Assembly: GCA_905221605.1 (NCBI GenBank)
Contig: CAJNDS010002590.1
Coordinates: 1 to 60,000, forward strand
Origin: Symbiodinium natans
Taxonomy: Eukaryota > Sar > Dinophyceae > Suessiales > Symbiodiniaceae
Length of the DNA: 60,000 nucleotides
Direction of reading: 5' to 3'
Shown here in pieces: positions 21,501 to 31,300 of the stretch. The translations under genes and the position numbers were made by a program. The notes under the pieces are model-generated. The model was not told where the DNA came from and ran no database searches. It saw nothing but the letters and a program-made list of their open reading frames with translations. How positions within the stretch are numbered: the first letter of the stretch is position 1; each line of letters starts with the position of its first letter.

Positions 21501-24500
21501 CGAGAGTAGGAGGGTTGTCTGAGGCTAAGTGACCAGCTAGATCCCCCAGGAGGGCAAGGGGGCCTTGGACAGCTCAGGAGGGGACCTCGACTCGGGTGTC
21601 CTGGAAAACTTTAGCCCTCGTTGCCTCCTGTGCACAGCGCTTCTAGCTGATCGCGGAGGGTCTGCATCTGTGGAGACCGTCTTAGGCCCTCCCTGCGCAT
21701 GGTGACCCCCACTAGGTTCCAGACTGAGTTGTTCGCTAGAAGTCGAAAGGCGTGCATCGCCTCATGGTCGTCTCCGATGGTCAGGGCCAGTTCCAGGAGG
21801 AAGGCGATGACCGGCCTTTCTTCCGTCAGGTTGGCTCGCAGCGGTCTGGACGGCCTGAACTTGGTGAGCTGTTCTTGATCTAGCTTGAGCATAGCCGCCA
21901 GGTGGGTGGAGACAACCTTGGGCGAGAGAGGAGGGCGTTGGGCATCGATGACTACCTTCCGCTGTTTGGCGTCCCATCTCATGTAGTTCCAGTAGAAGGC
22001 AGGGTTCTCGTCCGTGTGGTGTCGACCTCGGGAGGCAAGTGCTCCTGGTAGAGAGATAAGTGCTGATTCCTTGTCCTGGTTCGTGCTGTCGTAGGCGACG
22101 TGATCGAAGCCCTGGGCTCGAGTGTGCAGCTCGTGAAGGAGACCGAGGAACAGGGCGTGGCGAACGGGCGTGCCAGGGGGGTCCTGGGGCTGGTCCGACT
22201 TCCACTGTTGCTGGATCCGTGCCAAGGAGGGAACCACACTGTTCGCTTGGTGCACCGTGGCGTAGAAGATCCATCCATGATGGTATCGCAAGGCTGTCAA
22301 TTCATCCTCGTGATTCAGCAGGGCCAAGATGATGCTGGCCAAGAGGTCAGCGGTTGGTTTGACCTCCTGCTTTGATTTCTGCAGACCGTTTTGCGAGGCC
22401 CTTGGTCTGGAGCCATTACGGCGACCAGTCCTCCTGGGCCTCCTGGACGGTGAGGGCATCCGAGTCGGCGGCATTTCCTCGTCCTGCTCCAGGTCCTTTT
22501 GCTGACGGCGCTGTTTGGGAGGCCTGTCCCTGTCGTGAGCAGGGACCAGTTCTCTGGACGTTGAACGTTCATCAGGGCCAAATGCCCGCGCAGCCATGGA
22601 TGAAGCGGCAAGATGGGGGAGGTTCTTAAAGAGCACTTGGCATAGTGCAGGGTTGTTCAGCAGCTCCTGCTGGGCTTGCTCCATAGCGCTTGGGGAGGAC
22701 ACGCATGGTAGCACGAGTGAAAGCGCTGCCCGTTCACCTTCAGGAGGGGACCTCACACGAAGATGAACGGGACTTAACTTAAGCGTTGGAGGAGCAAAAG
22801 GTAAGCTCCTGACCCGATCTGTGCACGTTCCTCGCTCGTAGGCGAGAAGCCTGGGCTGGAGTCATCACCTACCTGGAGAGAGGGAAGCAAGGTGAAGGAT
22901 CTGTAATGACCTGAGGTGGCTTCCTGCCCTATGTGAAAGAGTCCCGAGACGGATCTGTAGCGAACAAAGGATTGAGAGTGAGGCCCGGTCCATGCAGGCA
23001 GCTGTACTTCGTCCTGCAAGCCCGTGAGTCTCCAGTGCTGCTTCGCTCCGGCATTTGTGAACCTTGGCAGAGACACAAAGATATAAGGAGGTGTATACAA
23101 CAGTGCCGCCTTCGAGTCATGCGGAGAGTGCCACTCGTGCACAAAAAAGGACAGTGAATAAGCTAAGTGGGGCGCCGCTAGGGAGTCAGGCTGGGACAGC
23201 CTGGTCGGGTCGGTGCCTTCCGGGAAGGTTAGTAGAAGGGGGGAGAAGCCAGTTGAGTCGGGTATGTCTGCATCATAGACTCGCTTCCAGGGGGTACCTT
23301 GTAAGGAGCCATGGTGGTTAGCCAACAAGAACGTCAAATACTCGAGTGCATCACTTTGCCCATTAGCAAGCCTCCAGTCTGGATGACAATGCGGGAGCGA
23401 TTCTAGTGCGAGAATAGAGACTGGGTGCGAGGCCCTTGCTCGAAGTTCCCGCTGGAGAGGTTGGAGGTTCGACCAGTCGACTGAGGGGTCTTCCCTCAGA
23501 GCGCTAATCATCTGCAAGACTGAAATGGCGTAGCACAAGTTATGAGGATTAATCAATTGTGGCATAGGCTGAGCTGCAGGAGGCGGTGGCGGAGCAGAGG
23601 CATCCAGGTCTGTCGGTGCTGGCTGAGGAGGTCCTGCGCCTAGCTGTGCAGCCTGGGAGGCACTCCCTGGGCGAAACCATCGCTGAAGCTGGCTTTGCTT
23701 GGACCTGGGATTAGGAGCCTGCAGGGTCCGCTGTTGGAACGTCTTTGGTTGGGGGGTAGCCTGTGTGGGAGATGCGTGTTGGTGTGATGTTGTCGTGCTC
23801 TGCCCAGGGTTAGGGACCGCAGGAGGAGATGCGCCAACCCCAGAGGTGGGAGGCGAGAGATGTGAGAGCTGAGTGTGTTGGAGGGACGAGTGCATTCTGG
23901 AAAGAGGGGCGTCAGGGTGCAGAAAGAAGAAGAGTTGTAATTGCTGGATGACCGGGCACTGCTTCGTGTGTCGGGGGGCGCTCTCCACTTTCACTCCGCA
24001 GGCAGGACAGGGTGACAGGCGGGTCAGCACATACATCTTAGAGGTGTTATTCCCCGCCGAGGCTTTATAAGAGTCCCATTCTGCCCCGTGTTTCTTTGTG
24101 AGGTGGAAGGCTATTTTTGTCGTGGAGGCTATCCACGAGTCGCAGAGCAGACAGGTCCTGGTGAGTTGCTGGCCAAGGTGGCCGGTGAGGAGCTCGAGGA
24201 AGGTCTGGGTTCCGGCCTGTTGCAGCAGTTCGGTGCGCATACGCGAAATGAGAGGCACTGTGTCCATCTGCAAGGTAAGCTGGACCGAGGGTGCGGCAGT
24301 AGCACGGCAGTCTGACGAGGGCACGAGCTCCTGGCTGGAGGAGACCTCACTCGCCTTGGAAGGAGCTTCGTCAGCCTGAGTGGCCGCCTCAGGTCTAGAA
24401 AGCTTGAAACCAGCCTGTCGGCAGACTCTGCGCTCAACGTGCTGTTGTAGATTATGCCAGTTTTTAAATTTCGCCTGGCAGTGCGAGCATTGAGGCAGGC

Positions 24501-27500
24501 CTCCCACGGAGTGCTTTAGGCGTGAGAATTCAAGGGGTGGCGGAACAGGAGCCGGATGCTTGACTGTCCGGTGTGTTCTCAGGCCCGCCGCAGTACGAAA
24601 TACCTTTCCACAGCATGTGTGCATGGGCACGTCCGGAGAAGGGTCAATGTCGGCCTCCCTGAGCAGCTTGCTGTAAGAGGCTACAATTTCCTCCGCCGTT
24701 CGCAGGGTGGAGGGAATAGTTAAGATATCTTCACGTGGCCAGGCGCCGGACTGAGTGAGGAGCGAAGAGCTCACGTTGGCCGGCGTGGATGTTGAGCAGG
24801 AGGTGACCTCACTCGCTGGGGCTGCATTCCGGCGCTTGCGGAGAGAGTCTAGGCGCTGGGCGGAGCGATCATGAAGCTGCTGAATGGGAGAGACAAGTTT
24901 CAGACGTGCAAAAAGCGCTGCTGTAGTTTCACGAGTCTTATGCACAGGGTTGTGCGTTACCGCTCGCACCTGTCTGGCATGCCATGAGCGGAGAGCCCTT
25001 GCCCGCCTACCTGAGAGACCAACGGATTCCAGGCCAAAAGTGGCCGTGGACCAGACGGTGGCTCTCCAGACAAGCAGCCTAGATGCGGTTTTTGTCCTGC
25101 GCTTATTGTGAATGAATTTGCGCACTGTCTGCTTTTTCTTCGCCGCTCTCTCTTGTCTTAAAGAATAGGTAAGATCTTCCGGGTTTGAGTAGCTGATCAT
25201 GACTCCTAGATACTTGAAGGAGTCTACCAGCTCGAAGGAAGGAAGAGAGGGGAGAGGGGGAAGAACTGAGGAATGCGAAAGCAGAATTGGCCGTCTTGGC
25301 TGCTCTGGTGCGTCTATATTCCAGACCGTGACCTTCCGGCCTGAGCGAAGCTCCTGTGACTTGAAGAGCTTCTTGGCCTGCTGTGCGTGGCGACCTGCCA
25401 GTTTGACCATGATGTTGCACTTGGCGTAATTCACTTCTAGTCCGGCTTCTTGCAGGTAGTGCAGTAACAGTCTAACCATGTCATGAGCCGCATAGAGATC
25501 AGACCAGTTGTGGATGTCTCGGTGAATTACGAGGTCATCTGCGAAGCCTGTGAGGAACTGCTGTATTGGAGAGAACCCTATGTGGGTGGCCATAAGCCGG
25601 AACGCCTCCGTGATGACCAGGGAGAAGAGGGAGGGGGCCAGTTTGCATCCTTGCTTTATACCTCTTGTGGAGGTTACTGTTTCCTGGCTTCGTCCATAGC
25701 GCAGATTATACTGGGCCTCCCTATGGAGGGATGCAACCAGCTCGACGTCTTCGGGTGAGGCTCCGTAAGTAATTAGTGAGCGCAAAAGAGCTTCTCTGCT
25801 TGTTTTGTCAAAAGCTTGAGAGAGATCTAGTGAGAAGGTGAAGCCTCCGATTAGGTCCGGCTTGCCCTTCGTGCGCTTGGGAGTGCAGAATCTGTCTGGT
25901 GCTCGGGATCGAAGCATGGCACGGACGCGCCTTGCGTGGCCAATTACCCGGAGTTGGGCATCGGCGATACCGCGTCCTGGAATGTAGGCAAATTGAGGGG
26001 AAGCAAAGTGGGCCTTCTTAAAGAGGGGGTCGAGTCTTCTCCTAGCCTCAGAGGCTATTCGCAGTAGTTATTGGCCACAGTGGAAGCACAAAGGCGGTAC
26101 ATGGATGCGGGGGCAGATCCTTGCGGTACTGCCTTTTCCGGCTTTATAGAGGCTATGCCTTTGGACAGACTACTTTTGTCCAGCTTGGGCAAGGCTTGGC
26201 CTACGCCACTAGCTAGGGGGGGATGCGAGGAGAAGATGGAAAGACTATGTCTCTTTAACTCTGCCAGTCCCTCAGGCTCAGTTAGGATGCGGCCGCATGG
26301 CGATCTGAGGCAGACTCTTGGTGCAGGAGACCAAGGAGCTACATGCTTTAAGGAGCGATATGCCGCATGTGGATCTCGTTTGACCTTCTCAGAAATCTCT
26401 GTCAAAGTTCGATGAGTTCTTTCTCGGGCCTGATTCTTTATCTGGATGGCATGTGCCTTGGCTGCCTCGTCCAGCGAGCGCTGAGCCTGTTTGAGGTGCT
26501 CGGTGCGAGCTATCTTATTTATGACGTCGTCCTCACGTTTTAGGTTTCGCAGTGCAGTCTGCCGATGGTTATGAAGCCGCCACAGAGGTTGTGCTGTCGG
26601 AGCTGCGTCCGAGCTGCCTGCTTCTGGGTCCCTCGGCTGGAAAGTCTTGGCATGTTCGAGAAGAAGCTCGTTGACCTCATCAGGGTGAAGAGGCTCGCCA
26701 TTCTTCTGCGCTCGGAGTTTGTCGACATCCTTTGCAACTTGCTCCCGCAGGGTTTGGGCCAGAGGAGTGTTTTGTCTAACATGGTGAGCCAGTAGGGACT
26801 TTTGTTTGGAAGGGACTGCCGGTTGAGTTTTGGTCGAGAACGGGTGTCTCCAGACCTTCTTGAGGGGTATTGCCGTCCTGAGTGGCATGTGTTTGCCACC
26901 TTTACGCCATGCTCCCAGCTTGAAGTCTTTGAGGACACACACTTTGCGGGCCAGCTGAGCAGCGTAGAATTTGGAGGTCAAGATGAAATCTATCTGAGAG
27001 CTGCCCTGTGGCGAGATGAAAGTGTTTGCCTTGCGCCCCTGCCATGTGTTAAGCGCAACTAGGGAGTTTCGCTGAAGAAACTTCTGGAACTGCTTTTGAA
27101 CCGGCTTGTGCTTAGAAGATCCTGCTGGCACCACTCCCCCTACAAAGGGGGGATTTGGTTTTAGGGAAGAGTTGAAGTCGCCCGCCAGTACCGGAACAGT
27201 ACGCTGTGACAAGTTGGTAAGGGACTTGCTTAGGGAGGAGAGAACTTTGCTTTGGGTGGCATAGTGGTCCTGCTCCGTCATGCCTCGTTGCTTGGTGTAC
27301 TGGTAGCAGTTGAGCAGAAGCACTGGATGGCCTCGGATTTCGCAGTGAACCTCGTGAGCACGGCCTGGGTGTAGATCCTGCCAGCGTAGTGTTGCTGAGT
27401 CTATGCTAGGCGATAGTAGAGTGAGAACACCTGCAGAGCGCCTGTGCTTTGGCTGTTAGGGTAGCTGGGATGTTTGAGCGGGAGGAGACCTCACGAGCTC

Positions 27501-28261
27501 TTCATCCGGCAGCCCGCCTGAAACAGCTGTCCAGCCGTGCACTTTAAACTGGGAGGATGTAGTCCAGTGGGTTTCCTGGATAAAGATAACATCGAGGTCC
27601 TGCTGATATTGCAGCCACTCCTTGAACTCTGCCCACAATTGCTGGCTTAATCCACCTGCATTCCACGAGAAAACCCGCAGTGGTTTGGCTTCGCGACCAC
27701 CTCTAGGGTGACGCCTACGCGGTTGCCTAAGAGGAAGCTGCGGTGCAAATTGCGCATGCATGTTTTCCTTAGTCTCTTGGCTTGCACTAGGTGCAGCCGT
27801 GCCTGCGCTTGCCTGTGCCTGGCTTAGAGGCAAATTTGTCCTTCGATATGGTACTGCGCAACCGTCCCTTAAGGCTCGGTGACAGGCCCGACGATAGGAG
27901 TGTTTCCGAATTAAACCCTCTGCCATCCGCTTGTTTCGACTGAAGTGCCGAAGCACGATCAGACTCCCCTCGTCCTGCGGAAAGACGAGAACCCTCACAC
28001 TTAGGAGTGAAAGATGCAGTCTAAGACGATCTAAGTTCTCCCCCCGGAATTGGGACCGGGCCAGCTCGTGGATACGCTGTCTGCGGCAGAATCTCAAAAT
28101 GCTTGGGGCTAAAGCCTCCAAGTGACCATCAGCTGGCAAAAGCTAGAAAGCCTTGAGATGTTAAGAGGGCCCCGAAAACTGTTAAAGAGAAGAAGTTCGG
28201 GGCCTTGGCCGGTTCGACAGCTACCATGCGCGGGCGGCTTGAGCTGGTAGTGCTTACGACA

Positions 28262-28308
<47 letters not shown>

Positions 28309-31300
28309 CCAGCAAGGCCTCAAAGCACCAACAAGCCCAACCCGCCTGCAGACGGCCTGTATCGACTTGGATCAGGTTCGACAGCTTTCCTGCGGCGGGC
28401 GAAGTGGGGCTTCGCGCTTTAGGGTTTAGGGTTGAGGGTCTAGGGTTTAGGGTTTAGGGTTTATGGTTTAAGGGTTTGGGGTTCAGGGTTTCGGACTTTG
28501 GGTTTTAGGGTTCAAGGTTCAGGTTTGGGGTGTAGGGCGAGCACTGGCGAGCACTTGCGGTTTCGATGTTGGCTTCAGGGCATGAGGCCTTCGGAGTGTG
28601 CCCTGCCCGCGCTTGATCCGGAATGTACTTGATATGCAGATAAGAACAATATTAAAAACAAAACATAATCATATTCAGAATTAAAATCATAATCATTATT
28701 TTAAAAAGAAATGGTAATAGAAACCATAGAAAGTAATATTCTCAACTTAGGAATAGGTACAGCATAGTAGCAAAACATCGGTATAATGAGATAGTAGTTT
28801 AACAACAGCGCAACACGACAATGAAGACTCATGGTTCGACTTGGAAGCTAATTTGTTCAGCCACTCCTGGTGGGTAAAGAAGCAACGGCTTAGGCATTGG
28901 GACTTCGGGTTCCTGCAAGCCGCACAACAGACTGCCCATCACTACAAGGCTTCGGCTTCGATCGTACTTCTGACGCTAAGGTTGTTGCGTGCGACTTCCT
29001 TTCCGCCGCGGGTATAAGAAGCTGTGGGGACTTCTCTGTGTTCCACCACGCCCTACAACCCTCCGCGCAAAAAATCTCACAGGAACCCGAAGATAAAGGG
29101 TCCAGAGCTCACATGGTCCTTGCCCGTAGGCGGCAAAGGACGGCTGCGACAGCCGGACGATCCTCTGCTTCGTTCGGCGTTTTCTTGGGGGCGAAGCGCC
29201 TACGTTGCACTCTCCCGGAGCCGTTTCAGGGGGCATAGCAAGCTTAGGATGCGTACGGCTCTCCTCTGAAACCCTCTAAGCCCCTGACTTTCTTGTTTAA
29301 AACCCCAGAATAGGTATCATGCAGCGAAGACTTTCTGTGACCAAGGATCTTGTCAAAGACCAGGCAGGAGGCCCCTCCTTTGCCTCGGGGTTGGGAAATC
29401 TTTGGGCCAGAGGACTCGAGGGCCCGCAAAGGCAGCTGAACTCACTGGCACAAGAACCACAAAAGCATTGTGATCATTCTGCCCCTTTACCCTGAACCCT
29501 CAACCCTAAACTCTTGTCATGATAAAGAAGAGGACCCCCCAAGTCCTGAGATGGTCCTTTGGGCCTTTTTGTGCCTTAGGGTTCCTAAGTTTAAAGGCCT
29601 AAGGGTTACAACTACTATTTGCTTAAGAACCCAAAAAAATAAAACAATGGTCCCTAGATATTACGCTTACAAGGAAGAATATTGCATTTCTTTTGTTTGG
29701 GGGGGGGGTGTTCTTAAGCAACTCGTAGACAAGGGGCTCGAAGATGGCTCTATAGTAGACCCCTAAGCTGGGTTTATTGAAATTGTTTCGGGTTCAGGTC
29801 TGGAGAAGCTTCGTTGAGTTTCCATGAGACTTTCGAGAGAAGTTTTGTTTTGACTTCTGAACAACTTCCAGCTGCAGGGGCTTGAGGGTTGAGGGTTTAG
29901 GGAATAGCCCGGGCTGCGTACACGGAAGCGAAGTGGGGGGTTGAGCATGCAGCGAGGGCGCACCGAAGGCCGACTTGACGGCCGAGGAAAGAAAACTGGC
30001 TCGAACACAAGTTCCTCAGCTGGTTTAGGGTTTCGGGTAGAGGGTTTAGGGTTTAGGGTTCTGCTGGTGCCGGTTGTGCGAAATCTCTACAGGGTTGGTG
30101 GCCAAAAGAAAGTGTTGGGGTCTTTGGGAGCCTTCGATGTAGTGCTCTGGCGCAACTTTCGGACCACAAACCCTTTTGCAACTTGTGATCCTAAACCCTA
30201 AACCCCAAACCCCAAACCCTAAACCCTAAACCCTAATCCCTGAACGAGCACCACGGCGAAACTTAAAATCACCGGGATTCTGCAAGGCAGGGCCGCATGC
30301 CAAAGCCATCGCGTACCTCGCAGCTAACAAAAATTGAGGAATTGACTGTCTGATGAATGATGCTCCGGTTATTTGGGCTTAGGGCTTTTGGGGCTTTGGG
30401 GGCATTTCTTGCGGTTTAGGGGTTAAGGTTGGTTGTAGGGTTTAAGGTTATGCGGATTTGGGGTTTAGGGTCTCCGTCTAGGTGCGGCAGGAAGTAAGAA
30501 AAAGAGCAAAAAGAGCCCATCCTTTCGCGTCGTGGCCCGATAATCTTGGGGGGTTCACAAAGCAAAAAAACGGTAGTAAATGTATGTGTGAATGTATATA
30601 TATATATATATATATGGTTCAGCGTCGAGCGTCCTGGGCCCCCCCCCCCATGGTATCCCCCCCCCCACCCCAAGTCTACTCTACGGTCCCTAAACCCTAA
30701 CCCCTAAACCCTAAACCCTGAACCCTAAACCTAAACCCTAAAACCAACTAAAACCCTAAACCTTAAGTCTTAAACCTTAAACCCTAAAACCCTGAACCCT
30801 AAACCCTAACCCTAAAACCAACCCCCAACCACACCACAGGGGGGGGGTATCATCTTAGTACCCCATCCGCGGGGAAACCCTAAACCCTAAACCCTAAACC
30901 CTAAACCCCCTAAAAAACCCTAAACCCTAAACCCTAAACCCTAAAACCCTAAAACCCTAAAACCCTAAAACTAAACCCTAAACCCTAAACCCTAAACCCT
31001 AAACCCTAAAAACCCTAAAAACCCTAAAACAACCCCCCTAAAACCAACCACAGAGGCGGGGGGGATACCATTGGGGGGGGGGGGGGTAGGGGGGGTAGGG
31101 GGGGGGGGGGGGGGGGTAGGGGGGGGGGGGTAGGGGGGGGGGGAGGGGGCGTGGCTAGGGTTTTAGGGCTTAGGGTTTTGTGGATATTGCCTAGGGTCCA
31201 AAAGGGTTGTAAGGGTTTACTTAGGTTTAGGGTGGGAGGGGGGAGGGGGGAGGCGGCAGAATTCTCCAGCAAACCAAGGAGCAAAAGCCCCATCCAAACT

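Noticed and set aside
10002-22769. Core motif as a Shine-Dalgarno-like signal (AGGAGG on the plus strand)
   Set aside because: All ORFs are on the minus strand, where the motif reads CCTCCT, the wrong sense, and the setting is eukaryotic.
10002-27500. CRISPR array reading of the repeated 17-nt core
   Set aside because: Spacing ranges from about 100 to 2700 bp, copies lie inside and between ORFs, there are no cas genes, and the context is eukaryotic.
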